Positions 13,277 to 29,532 of a stretch of DNA of 64,000 nucleotides are shown here, piece after piece. The stretch's first letter is position 1. Each line of letters opens with the position of its first letter. The DNA comes from Syngnathus acus (taxonomy: Eukaryota > Chordata > Actinopteri > Syngnathiformes > Syngnathidae), in contig NC_051089.1 in the NCBI RefSeq assembly GCF_901709675.1, positions 1,615,476 to 1,679,475 of the forward strand, given 5' to 3'. A program made the position numbers and the translations under genes. The notes beneath the pieces are model-generated. The model saw only the letters and a list, made by a program, of their open reading frames with translations. It ran no database searches and was not told where the DNA came from.

Positions 13277-15092
13277 AGCAGATTCTCAGAAAGCCCGTAT
13301 CAGCCCTGATGCCCGTATGTTGAGGAAGTTACTAAGAGACCGCGACTGTCGTCCAGTGCTCCGAGGGATTTTGGAGACTCTCCTGCATTACCTGACACAG
13401 GACTTACCCGACAGGATCGCCGGAACCCAACATGGGGATGAGATGATTTCCACAGCTTCATTCCAAAGGAAGAGAGATCGAACTGTTTCGAAAATCCAGA
13501 AGTCTGAACTTAAAACAAATCTCATGCCAGCGATTCAGTCCCTTGATAAAACGACCGAAAGAGAGACTAAGATCCCTGAACAACCAAAAGAGATGTTTGA
13601 GGGATTCTGTGGAGGAGGAGATGAACGAGAAGAAGACCCGACACCCCGGCGTCTTACCACATTCCGGTTGCTTCAGTCCAAATTCGCACGGTCAACTCCC
13701 AAACCCCCTCTGACAAACAGAAGGGAGGTAGGAACTCTGTTATCCAGAGGAGGAATGGCCGGTGCTCAAAATCACAGACACGATGGTGGATATGCGATGA
13801 AGAAAAATAGCAAAGAAAGAAAAGAGCACAAACTGAAGCCAGGTGGCATGGTGAAAGATATCGTGGCCAAGTTTGCCTTGACTGAGCAGAAGGAAATGGG
13901 ACTGAAGACCCCAAAGCGCTCCATAAGCTCAAGACAAATTGGAAAAGGGATCCTCCTGTCCTCCTTGATGGAGAAGTTTGAGAACCTGGCCATTGTGTCC
14001 AAGGGGATAAAGTCAACATGTTCAAGCCAGAGACTTCCCGCAACTGTCAGTGTCAAACAACGGGTTGCTCGCAGTGAACGAGCAAGTGATCGCAAACAAA
14101 TCCAGAGCAAAAAAGTGACATTGGAAAGTACGACGGAGTGCTTGGAAGCAAATCAAAGCGACCAAGGGCAACGAAACCCCGAGGAGAAATCACAGCTGAA
14201 TTTGAAAGCAGAGCAAATTCCGCCACTTTCGGATGAGAGTTTTGATTTATTACGCAACATCAGAGATGATGCACAATATTGTCATTCTGGAAAAACACAA
14301 GAAAATATTTGCACCACAGCAAAGCTGAACTATGCTTGTCAGGAGATAATCCAATTTAGATGTGCGTCACAGTGGTGCCTTCCCGCGCCGTACAAGCTTG
14401 TCCTGCACAGTGATGCTCCACTAAAGTACCACATGACATCTGTCCTTCCATGCTCCATCCTATGGTCCACATATGAGGTTTCTTCTCCTAAACAATACTT
14501 TAAGAAATATCAACTCGAGGCTTCAGCTTGTCCTGATGTGAAAAAAATGGAAAAAGGCACAAATTGTGGGATAGTCTCCATTGGTACAGACTATAGCTTG
14601 ATGGGGAAAGAACCGATGGATGAGCCAAATCGACACCGACGTGTAGCTAGTCAAAGAGGACTGCCTCGTTACACCATCCCACACATTTGTAGATCTGATA
14701 CTCAACACGGTGATGGTCAACACTCGGAGACTGTTTTGGCTCAAAGGCTGACTTCAGCCTCAAACTGCTCCACTCATGTTTTTGAAGGCGGATTGAGAAC
14801 AAGGGCAACTTTACAGGAGTCATGTCCTCTTGACCTCAAGGTACACACAGCAGAAAATAAAACTGAAAGAACATTTCAAGTAAAGCACGAGGAGGAGGAG
14901 GATGTAAAGAGGGACACAATAACGGCAGAATTGAGCTCTTTGGAATTACCAGACAGTTGCCAAACATCTGAGGCCGCTCAAACTCAATTACCCGTGAGAC
15001 CAAAGTATACGTCAATAAACTACGGTGACCCGTCCGTCAAACAAACATATAAACCCAAGCTTATACGCTTTACCGACACATTTACTTTCTAG
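13277..15092 (+). CDS. adprhl1: adprhl1 alternative 3' exon: long C-terminal extension
   Basis: This 1816-base open exon follows an acceptor CTCTATAG at 13276. Joined to the donor at 12198/12199 it converts the short ending IDK-stop into IDKADSQKARIS and continues in frame for 605 more residues. The full product is 2889 coding bases (962 aa). The extension is polar, Lys/Ser/Gln-rich and probably disordered. It has a few hydrophobic islands and ends in a compact basic/aromatic tail (KPKLIRFTDTFTF). A frame this long without stops, exactly in phase, is strong evidence of coding use. I recall large 3' exons for ADPRHL1 in other vertebrates, but cannot confirm similarity here. The apparent upstream Met at 13245 is intronic. 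Confidence 0.8.
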
Positions 15093-15193
15093 ATTGCTTA
15101 GAATTAGAAACATTCAAGTAGAGCATTTTTAATTGAATACATGTATTGTGATGAATTGGGGGAGAGGCAACTGAATCAGACCATATACATTCA

Positions 15194-15199
15194 AATAAA
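15194..15199 (+). terminator. Polyadenylation signal of the long adprhl1 transcript
   Basis: AATAAA 102 bases after the long-form stop codon. Confidence 0.6.
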
Positions 15200-15210
15200 A
15201 ACTAAATATA

Positions 15211-16183
15211 CAAAATCAGCAATCCTAAGCATGTTTTTTTTTTCAAATTACAAATATAAAATTATTTTACATGCACGCCCGAAATTTGTTTTTGTTTTGT
15301 TTGTCAGTGTCGCCCTCAAGTGGTCGAGCCCAACCAGTGTAATGTAATGTAATTTTAAAATGAAAAATTAAAATGAAATAGTGTATTTTCAGAAGTCATT
15401 TTTCTTTATCACTAACTGCATTCGTTTTAGTTTTTGCAAACAAACTATAGTCTACATAAATATTGGCTACAATATCACAAAAGTATTAAGTACACGTCAT
15501 CAAGGTAAACTGGGCAATTTGTGTGCTTTTAACTAAAAGTGTACATTCCTTGAGGGGAAAAAAACTCTTGTTCACATGGACAAGTGAAGTGACCACTGTG
15601 CCGTAGTGCAGATTTACCTGATTTCCTTGAAGGCACCATCAGATGTGATTGACGTGAGAGTCCCGGAGCAAGCGTCACGCGTCTGCAACCTTCCTTCCAC
15701 GAATCCACGGACTTCTCCAGGAGTCCAAAGAAAATCTTCAGCTGCCATCGCCGGGCAACCAACCTCCGATCTTTAAATACAGATTGCATGCGTTATTTGA
15801 TTCCGTTGGTACGTTACGGTTTGTATTCCGAGGGAGCGAAGACGCAAGCAGCAGGTGCATATGAATGGCGGCAAAAGTCAAACTTAAAGTTCTCTCCATA
15901 TGGCAGCTACAATGGCCGACTGGACTGGGAATCTGCTAAACAAACTAAGCGATCGAATTTAGAAAAGGAACGAGGAATTAAGGAAACGCTGTTTTCCACT
16001 TGCGTGTAGCATGCGGAGATCTCCCGTTCGAGAACATCCGTGTTGTTAAGGAAAAAAAGTCAACAAAGAAAGCAATTACTGAATAAATAAACTACCTGAA
16101 ACTCGACTTGAAGGGCGTGATCGAACGCGGTCTGCAAATATCTCGGAGAGAAACGGACCGAAAGTAAGGAGAACGTAGAAGAC
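15211..16183. other. adprhl1 / grtp1 intergenic region and grtp1 leader
   Basis: This AT-rich intergenic stretch contains the small minus-strand ORF above and, near 15800-16180, the probable grtp1 promoter and 5'UTR. No TATA box or named repeat was seen. Confidence 0.45.
15535..15748 (-). CDS. Possible small ORF divergent from grtp1, unidentified
   Basis: On the minus strand an ATG at 15748-15746 in good context (GCGATGG) opens a 43-codon frame starting MAAEDFLWTPGEV. It reaches a canonical donor CAG|GTAAAT at 15618. A strong acceptor (TTTTTTTCCCCTCAAG) follows 69 bases later, giving a predicted 48-residue product. I do not recognise it. It lies head to head with grtp1, so it could be a divergent promoter transcript. 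Confidence 0.2.
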
Positions 16184-18517
16184 ATGGAGAAGAAGAAGAA
16201 GACGAGCTCTTACGGCGACACAGCCAAAGACAGAGTGAACAGGTAACGAATGACGTCAAAATTCGGGATGTTAAAATGGACAAAAAGGGCTTCCGTATAT
16301 AAACTGTTGCCTGTCGTAATTGCTATAAAATCGTAATTTCTAACTTTATTTAGTGTATGCATTTTACAAAAGAATGGTCACATTTGGCATTTACATAAGA
16401 AAATATAAAAATGATGAATATTTTTATCATCATTTTATCATTCATATTTATACCAAAAAAAATGTATTCAATACACACAGATAATTGCTTTTTGTTTTAA
16501 AGATTGTCTGATGGCAAAAGTGTTGAACTTTTTTACTCAACAGGAAATAATTTCCCAACACAACATTTGCCACTGCCTTTAGCGTTACCTGCTTCACTGA
16601 AGTCTTTTTGTTTGTTTTGGCAATGAAAATGTCCTTAGCCATAACAACCTTGACTTTGTTAGGACCTTACTTGCTCACTCGTGACATTTGAAATATTATT
16701 TTGTCTTTAACATCTACTTGGGTGATTTATAACCTGTTCAAAACACATACACTGTATACAAATACAATTCTTAGGATAAGTATTTAGTCTGGTGGAGGGG
16801 TTAAGATAAGAAAGCTTATCATGTTATGCAATCATCTTAAAGGTACCGCGTCACGCCATCCACTGTCACTATAGCAAAGTATATTTAGGTAACGAGACAG
16901 AAAGCCAATCAAATGCGATCTGGTCAATAATTCATAATGCACTTTTACTTAATATTTTGTCTTGTTGCGTTGTTAAAGTACAATCTACACAAGAAAAAAA
17001 AAAGTTTGTAAACAAGTGTCGATAATCAGGAATCGGTAAAAATCCTCAATTTGCCAAATATCATCCAGGGTGGATCCATACGGCTTTGAGCGTCCAGAGG
17101 ACTTTGACTACGAGTCCTATGAAGAGCTGATGTCCGAGTATCTTGTTGTGCTCACTCAAAGGTCCATCAAGTGGTCCAAACTACTGAAGAGCAAACGCAA
17201 GGTGCAGAGGAACGTGAAATGTGAGTGTCAATCGTGCAAGTGACACAACAAGCTTGTATGGCACACGCTAACCCGCCATTTTCCTTCTGTTCCAGTGAAG
17301 CGTTACATACGCAAGGGCATACCCAATGAGCACCGGGCTCTGATTTGGATGGCGGCGAGCGGAGCTCAAGAGCAGTTGGAGAAAAACCCAGGCTACTACC
17401 AGGCCCTGCTCAAAGCCCAACATGACCCCAAACTGGTGGAGACCATCTGCACAGGTTAGCCTGTGGTGGTTTTGGTTAACGCTTGGTGGAGGGAGGACCT
17501 TCCCCTACTGACTCCTCTTAAATTGTTTTTTGTTTGTTTAGACTTGAACAGAACATTTCCTGACAACGTGCAGTTCCGAAAGACATCCAACCCGTGTCTG
17601 CAGAAATCTTTGTCCAATGTGCTGCGGGCTTACGGTCACCACAATGCTGCTGTGGGTTATTGTCAGGTAAATGGTAAACATCACGTCCGCTCGTCTCTTC
17701 TATAAATGAAAAATTGTACGTCAAAATCATTTTATTTGCTCTCAGGGTATGAATTTTATAGCTGGGTATCTGCTCATTATAACAAAAGATGAAGAGAAGT
17801 CTTTCTGGCTGATGGATGCGCTCCTTGGTAGGATCTTACCAGGTGTGTGGTCAACGCTATCTCCAGTATGTGTTTGCTGCTACTTTCTTCATCGGAATGT
17901 CTTTCTTTACGTACCTCTCTGATGGTAGACTACTACAGTCCAGCTATGCTCGGCTTGAAGATAGACCAGGAGGTGTTGGGGGAGTTGGTCCGAGTCAAGT
18001 CCCCCGGAGTCTGGAAGGCCATGATGGATCACAACGTCATGTGGACTCTTGTGGTGTCCCGATGGTTCATCTGCCTCTTCATAGACATTCTTCCTGTGGA
18101 GGTGAGGGTTAGACTTATCTCAAATGATTAGAAACGATTCAGCATTGCTTCTATTGCAGACGGTTCTACGGATTTGGGATTGCCTGTTCTACGAGGGCTC
18201 GAAAATTCTTTTCCGCGTGGCACTGACGCTGATTCATCACTCCAGAGTTCAAATTGAAGAAGCTCAGTCCTTGCCAGATATATGCCAAATCTTCAAGGAG
18301 ATCACGCGCGGAGCGTTTGTGGAGGAATGCCACCCGTTCATGCAGGTAAGACAAGATAGAACAAAAAGACCGGCAGTGATCTCTTTCTTCATCCTGTTTT
18401 TTTTTTTTTTTGCTATCCTAGAAAATCTTTACTGAACCTGGAAGTCTACCCATTGCAACGTTGACCAAACTCAGAGCAGCGTGTCGAACGCAAATTACGG
18501 CTGAGGAGGCAAAATGA
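16184..18517 (+). CDS. grtp1: Growth hormone-regulated TBC protein 1, Rab GTPase-activating protein
   Basis: Exons: 16184-16242, 17069-17220, 17296-17454, 17542-17666, 17746-17842, 17929-18101, 18160-18345, 18422-18517. They total 1047 bases (348 aa). After a short Lys-rich N terminus comes the conserved VDPYGFERPEDFD segment, then a TBC domain from about residue 70 to 290. Both catalytic fingers are present: the Arg finger in TDLNRT (R128) and the Gln finger in GYCQG (Q165). TBC domains accelerate GTP hydrolysis by Rab proteins; the Rab target of GRTP1 is not evident from the sequence. The first ATG has no upstream in-frame alternative. Its place between adprhl1 and lamp1 matches human 13q34. 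Confidence 0.93.
16251..16258. promoter_or_regulatory. Full CRE palindrome in grtp1 intron 1
   Basis: TGACGTCA lies nine bases inside the first intron, close to the presumed start of transcription. This is a perfect CREB/ATF site by sequence; use is unproven. Confidence 0.35.
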
Positions 18518-19979
18518 ATTTTGTTTGCTCGTGCACTTTTGAAAATTTCACTGAAGGACCAAACGACTTGTTTCACCTTCACCTCCATGTATTGATTTCG
18601 TCTTCATCATTTCACCGTTACGTAAATGGAATAGTACGTGATATTTATTACTATGTGAATATAACACTATATTTTTATTAGTTTACACATTATCGTGATT
18701 TGTTTCTTCTTTTTGAGAATGTTACTCTGGAACCAGTTAACACATGTCAAAATCCAGGTTTCATTTATTTCTTTGTTTTGTACACTTTGAGCACGGTCAA
18801 GAGACGCAATCAATGTATTTTGAGAAAAATGTCAGCTTGTTGTGGTTTTGGTTGTCTAAACCATCAAAACAAAAATGAATGATATCACATCCTAGCCTCT
18901 GCCAGCCCTGAAATGTTGAAACTGATAATCACCAGCTAAAGTCCCGTTACTATCACGTCTGCCTGTTTTTTTCTTTTTCTTTCATAAGTCCCCAAGATAC
19001 GCAAACAATTTTTAGATGCTGAATTGTTCATAGGTCGTTTTACATTCAATTGAAATCTGCAAGGGTTCATTTGACTTACATTTCCCTTGAGGTCCACAAA
19101 GTTGGAAGTCCGGTGCTCTGAATCTTTCCAAGTCCAATGGGCTGGGCGATGACTTTTCTTTTTTCCACATCCATTCCTGTGTAAACACTGTCGAAATAAA
19201 CAATGATAAACTGCATTATGAACATTTTCACCTCCAGCTAAGTCACACTTCCAAATATACACCACATTGTTTACAAACTCCAAAGGGGTCTCTTCAAAAG
19301 GAATCACCACCCAAATGTTTATTCTGTTTTAGTTGTATGCACAATGCAAAAAAAATGACTTAAAAGCATTTTCTATAAAAATAAAGATCAAATCACTCAC
19401 TAGTTTCTTTGAACACTTTTTTTGGAGTTGTTGAGGATATCAGCAAGACAAGGCAGCCTTAAATTGTTGGACCACCACACACAATTGAGAAAAAAAAAAA
19501 TGAATAGGCAGTCACGCTTCACTGCAAAAGCCTTGTGAAAGGAGAAACATCTGAGTATTTATTAACATGGGAGACTCAACTCTGGAATATTTGAATATAA
19601 TGTACACGTTCTTAGCTGTCCAATTGTCTTACAAAAAGGAACCATCGGTTAAAAATACATTAACATTCAGTTTGTGATATTCTATTATAACTAGCGGGAG
19701 AAGACAGTTTATAAATAATTTACCCATCTGAAAACAAGCGCACTTTACACAAAAAGAATCATTTCCAAAAAGATAAGGAACACCTCCCCCAGTTCAACAT
19801 GCTGCCTTCTATGCTGGACTCAAACGTAACACTTAATTGCATTTCTTGATCAATCCAGAAAAAAATGTATTCTCCAAATATTACAAAACAACATGCAGAC
19901 ACGGCAACATTGTATCCGCAGACTAACGCTTGTGCCTGCGGCTCTGCTGTTTCACTGTCATGTTCCCCTCAGGTTCTGT
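18518..19979. other. Convergent 3' ends of grtp1 (+) and lamp1 (-)
   Basis: There is no coding sequence. A minus-strand AATAAA at 19563-19558 is the best candidate for the lamp1 transcript end, giving a 3'UTR of about 420 bases. A plus-strand AATAAA at 19380-19385 could serve grtp1. The 124-codon minus-strand frame at 19310-18936 does not resemble a protein I know. Confidence 0.5.
19558..19563 (-). terminator. Polyadenylation signal, probably lamp1
   Basis: AATAAA on the minus strand about 420 bases beyond the lamp1 stop. Confidence 0.45.
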
Positions 19980-22707
19980 TCAGATTGTCTGATACCCAGC
20001 GTGGCTCCTCTTGCGGCCGATTAGGTACGCAATGAGAACGATCAGCACCAGTCCGGCAAGGGCTGCTCCGACGATGATGGGGATGAGCATCTCGTCTTGA
20101 TCCATCTGACACTCCTCCGCTGCAGATGCAAAGATGGATGATAAATGACTTCCAGCATCATGACTGACATTGTATTAAAAAACACTAAGGTCCAAAGAAT
20201 ACACTGTACCTGTGGCAAACTGGTTGTTGGTGAGGCCAAAGGCTTGAACCTGCAGCCGAAATGTGTTGAGAGAGAAGCTTGGCACCACAGCCAGAGTTTG
20301 CTCCGCATTACACATGTAAGAACGTCCCTGTGTGGTACGCAGGTAGTTCAGGCTGGTGTTCCCGGCTGAAAAGGGAGCTAAACAGAGACACGATGGAGTC
20401 TCTTGAAATCTAATCACATCAATTGAATCAAGAGTCGCTTTCATACCTGTCATATCAGAGCGGTTGGCAATCATACTTATCCCGCTAAGGTAGTATTTGC
20501 TGGCCGTGGAATTCTGCAAGGACGGCTTGGATTAGCGACCGTGTCCGCGCACAAATTGTAAGTAGCTGGACAGCAGCGTCGAGTGTACGGTTACCAGTGT
20601 AAAGGTGAGGTTGAGTGTGGTCGTCCTGCCCTGACTCAGAACTAAGATAGCGCTGTTGGCTTCACATGATCCAGAAGAAGTTGTCAGATTAGGAGAGAGA
20701 TTAAAAAATTCCTGAACAGTCTGGGGAAAAATAAAAGCGCAAGACCAATGTGACGTTAATTGTAGAAAGATGGAACATTACGACGGGTTCCTGGCTTCCA
20801 CTACCTGATTCTGCGCTTGAGAGACATAGGAGAAATTGAGCTGCAGTCCCATTTGGGCCAGGAGACAAGCTGTGCCGTTGCTGTTGCTAATGGAGTAATT
20901 CCCCCGTTGGGGAGGTCCGGGTGGTGTGGGTGCTGGTGCCGGTGTGACTGGAGGACGGCCGGTGGTGCTCGGAATGCTTGTGGTGGTAAGCGCCTGATCT
21001 GCGGCGCATATCGTTTCTGGACACACGAAAGCAAGGATCGTCGAGTGACCAGGCAGGCACAAATACAAGCTTGAGCAGAACTTTTATAACATGTCCTACC
21101 ATCTGAACTCAGATCATTTTGTGGCATGTAAGCTTCAAGTCTCGTATCAGAGAAGGTGACCGTTTGCCCCCCAACTACAACCGAGATGGCGCTCGCACAA
21201 TGGTAGGTGGTGTTGATTGCTGCCCAGATGCCGGCCGAAGCTGACAGAACAGTTACCACAGCTGAAGAAAAAAGAAAACAAAAGGATAACTGGACCGCAT
21301 CTCTCAATTCAACTGGAAAAGAACCACACAAGCTCTCTTCTCACCAGAGCTGTTGGCATCGGGGAAGATGGAGGAATCACTAAGGTTGTACTGCAGCATC
21401 AAGGAAGCCACATTGTAAAGACTTCCATTGGTTGAGAAGTTCAGCCCCAGTGCATGTCCAGATCCAAACGCTGCCACCAGCCACGGGCTGCTGCTAACTG
21501 AGCCGCAACTGCTGCTTGCCGCGTCCACTGTGGTCGTGTTGGGCAGCGGCACCTGGACGGTTCTCTGAGGAGAGACGAGTGGTTGATTCGCAATCGGAAC
21601 AGATGTGGAAGCTCAGAAGAATCCTTTTTTTTTTTGTATCTTCGGCTCGACGTACCGAGGTGCTGGAAGTGTTGTACGTGATGGACAACAACGCGGAGAG
21701 CTCAGCCTTGATGCACGTCGAGTTCCTCTCGCTCACTTCAAGAGTAACAGCCTGAAGCAAGCCTAAAAGATTCAAATCAAATATTCTAATGTAACTTTTG
21801 GGCCAGAAAGGCATTTAATGACTTTTTATTAAAAAGAATAGCTGACTAGCTTTTAGTTTCCCACCATGTAAACAATGTGATTGCGGTCCTGATGTAATTA
21901 CACACAAAGTGGCTGTATTATTTGTCCTAATTTTGTTTTCGCCCCAACCCCCATCACACCAGCATTTGAATACTGCCTGCTGAAACCTGAACCTGTCGCC
22001 ACCTCCGTTCACCCTGTAAACACAACACACAGTTTACGCAACCCCGCAATCAGATCATTGCAGGGAAGCAATAAGAAAAAAGAAACATTTATTATTCTGC
22101 TGATTTGTCTTTGAGATACAGACGGTGTATCCGCGTCACTGGAACAAATAACACTATATTCATTGGCAAGTACGACAGAATTAGTTTGACTTGCATTCAT
22201 GCTATTGGTCAGCAACTGGGAGTATTTTCACTGTTGTTAAACTCGATATGAAAAGCAGCAGCACACAGAAGTCACATGAAGCTCTCAGATGACAATAAAG
22301 CTGCTGTTGCACATTAACAAAACTCAAATGATGAATTGCAAAACAAACACACAACACAAGTCCAGAGACTTCTCGTGTATTGTGACCCACTTTGACAGCT
22401 TTTGTTTCAAAACGGACGGTGATTAAGCCAAATGTGAACTCCCTTGCCATTTAGAAAGGGGAATTCATTATTTGTATGATAAATAACCAAATGCAGATAA
22501 AAACTATTATGTGGAAGTGACTGTCATATGCTCACCGACGTACATTTTGTGTTTGCTAACATAAACTGCGAATATTTTCATGTTGCATGCTAGCTGACAT
22601 CACTTGTCTTCCGGGCAGCTGTTCACGAGGTCTGCAAAACACTCACCAAACACGGCAAACAAGACGCTGAGGAGCAACATCGAACCACAAGTCATGGAGC
22701 GTTTCAT
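19980..22707 (-). CDS. lamp1: Lysosome-associated membrane glycoprotein 1
   Basis: Exons in transcript order: 22707-22647, 21762-21656, 21564-21345, 21261-21100, 21016-20805, 20720-20595, 20513-20447, 20377-20210, 20119-19980. They total 1263 bases (420 aa). There is a signal peptide (residues 1 to about 24), two LAMP luminal domains with paired cysteines, and a Pro/Thr-rich hinge ([12 protein letters not shown]) between them. More than a dozen N-glycosylation sequons are present. One transmembrane helix is followed by an 11-residue tail [11 protein letters not shown]. The tail carries the YxxPhi lysosomal sorting signal, as in mammalian LAMP1. The protein lines and protects the lysosomal membrane and takes part in lysosome movement and fusion. 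LAMP2 is the alternative; tail and neighbours favour LAMP1. Intron 1 (22646-21763) is the longest, with no visible feature. Confidence 0.95.
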
Positions 22708-23011
22708 GCTTTTCACCGTGACAGCGCAAATCCTACTAATGCAAGTTTAAAAAAATAGATAAAAAATGGAGAGATGTAGCGATTAGATGCTGCTCGGCCG
22801 CCGCTGTTCAGTCGCAGGTGGGACGCCCGCACACAAAAGTGCACTTCGGTTGCCGAACTGTCAAATTAAACAACGATGGATGGGACGACGCCTAGTTCTT
22901 TTGTAAATTAAAGATACACGTGATAGTTATTCTGCGCCGTGCCGTTGAGAACGGCGCTCTCTGTGAACGTTAACCGGCGACTACTTTGCCTTGAAGCGAA
23001 AGCTATGAAAC

Positions 23012-23054
23012 GTCACGTGAACTGGTAGCGTCGGCAGCCAGCTTGTCACGTGAG
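23012..23054. promoter_or_regulatory. Two CLEAR-type E-boxes upstream of lamp1
   Basis: GTCACGTGAA (23012-23021) and GTCACGTGAG (23045-23054) each match the CLEAR consensus GTCACGTGAC at nine of ten bases. They lie 305-347 bases upstream of the lamp1 ATG. CLEAR boxes are the known TFEB/TFE3 sites of lysosomal genes, including LAMP1 in mammals. Confidence 0.6.
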
Positions 23055-23127
23055 CGCGGCCCCGAGCGCCGTTCACGCGATACTTGCCCCCCCACCCACA
23101 CACACACACGCGGGCGCGCACAGAGTA

Positions 23128-23437
23128 CAGTGATCCTTCGCTACTTCGCGTTTCGTTTATCGCGGCTTCACTACATCGCGGATCTTTTTTTCCAAATTAA
23201 AAAAACATTTAAAAGTCAAAACAAAACTTCCTTTTAGGACAATGTAGTATTGCTCCAACTGTTCGTTTACATTCCTTTAGAAGTCCGTTTTCGCGTGTTA
23301 GCACGATCGCGAATTACCAGCTTTCGGCTAACTCGTTAGCCGGCCCAGTACTTCTTGTTGGTGACCGCACTTCACGGATTTCACTTATCGTGGGTGGTTT
23401 TTGGAACCAATTATCCGCGATAAACGAGGGATTACTG
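23128..23437. mobile_element. Mariner-type MITE with TA target duplication
   Basis: This 310-base element is flanked by TA on both sides. The right end, read inward, is CAGTAATCCCTCGTTTATCG. The left end is the diverged CAGTGATCCTTCGCTAC with a second TTTATCGCGG motif just inside. There is no transposase frame, so it is non-autonomous. The ends resemble a Tc1/mariner TIR family common in animals. Confidence 0.7.
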
Positions 23438-24321
23438 TATATAATTGTTGTTTATATCTGAGGGTAATATGTGGAGTTCATAGATTTGCATGAACTCACA
23501 CTTATACGATATGATAAAAATGAGTTTGACACCCTTGAACTAAAATATGGACATTGATGATATTTTATTATTAGGCCGACAGGATATAAAGAGTATAAAC
23601 CAAACTTTAACAAATAAACTGAGTAGGCCATGTCCTGGGGGGAAAAAAACATCCTGCCTATTCCTGTTCTTTTATAATCAGTAGAAAAAAGGTTGGTTGC
23701 ACAAAACACGGCCGTTTCTCCCACAAATGGTAAACTCATCTATAGTGGGGCATCAATGTCATCTTCTGGTGGTGGTTTCAATTTCTTGGCATGCTTCTTT
23801 GAAGAATTTACACATCAACAATGCGTGAGTTTCTGGAATAGCTTTCTTGTCAACACCCCATACATAACTCAATTGAGTGCATTAATATAACACAAATATT
23901 GTACAATTAATTGAAATCTATAAAAGGAGAAATGAATAAAAGTTTCATTCACATCATTGTACTCATTGTATGACTATATTCATGAGGTTAGTAATATGGC
24001 ATTCCAGTCTCACTCATACACACAACTCAGCTCCAAAGTGCACGGAGTCAGCTGACAGGCATCAATTCACGAGGGAGTGTAAAGCCCCAGCAGAAACGCA
24101 GACTGCTTTTAATATTGCTCTTCAACACTTGGCATAATCCTGCAACATTCTCCTCACACATCTTGAACAGCAGACAAGCCAATTTAGAAACTGAAATCAC
24201 ATTGCTCTGCGGACCACTTTTCAGTTTCACAATGTGCGTTTTATATGTAGAAAAAAAACTGGAGCGGAATCCTCCCGGAAAATAACAGCACGTGGGTGCC
24301 AAGTCATTCATTAAATGTGCT

Positions 24322-24327
24322 TTTATT
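24322..24327 (-). terminator. Polyadenylation signal of cul4a
   Basis: Minus-strand AATAAA about 580 bases after the cul4a stop. Confidence 0.5.
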
Positions 24328-24903
24328 TACTTTTGTCATTGTAACATTGAAAACAACCTAATAATTTCAAATGGGGGGAAAAAAACCAGCACGTGACACT
24401 AGAGCAATTTGAATAAACGAACAAGATACCCTCAAAAATAGTCCAAAGTAGTTCACCTGCATTGTCATCAGCCACAAACATAACAATCGAATTTTACAAA
24501 CTTTATGAGGAGGGCGGGGGTCTTGGGGAAGAACTTAAACAAGCAAAATAAAACACCTACCCCTCCCAAAAAAAAAAAATATCACGCTCAAAATGATTTC
24601 AGAGCAAAGCAATAGAGGGGAAAAACAAACGAACCATCCCCTCCCACAGCAGTAAAACAAAGCAAAGTGAAAAGAAAGTGCTTGTCTTTTGTTTGGACAC
24701 CTGCAGCCTCCTCTCAGACTTAACTCCAGAGCCATGGCATGTGGGACAAAACCCAGGCAAGTCTGGACTCGGGATCAATAAATCATCTGGATGCTGCGCC
24801 CAATATCGTGGCACCAAGAAGAAACTTGGTGGCTGAAGGATGGTGGGGCCAGCCGTACGTACACTTAACGAATACATGGCTTTGTAGTGCTGCCGCCCTC
24901 CCC

Positions 24904-29532
<4,629 letters not shown>

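Larger units (their letters stand above)
22708..24903. other. lamp1 upstream region and cul4a 3'UTR
   Basis: From left to right this holds the lamp1 promoter, a CA-rich run near 23095-23110, the MITE, about 850 bases without a recognised feature, and the 3'UTR of cul4a (24903 down to about 24305). The minus-strand AATAAA of cul4a is at 24327-24322. Confidence 0.5.
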
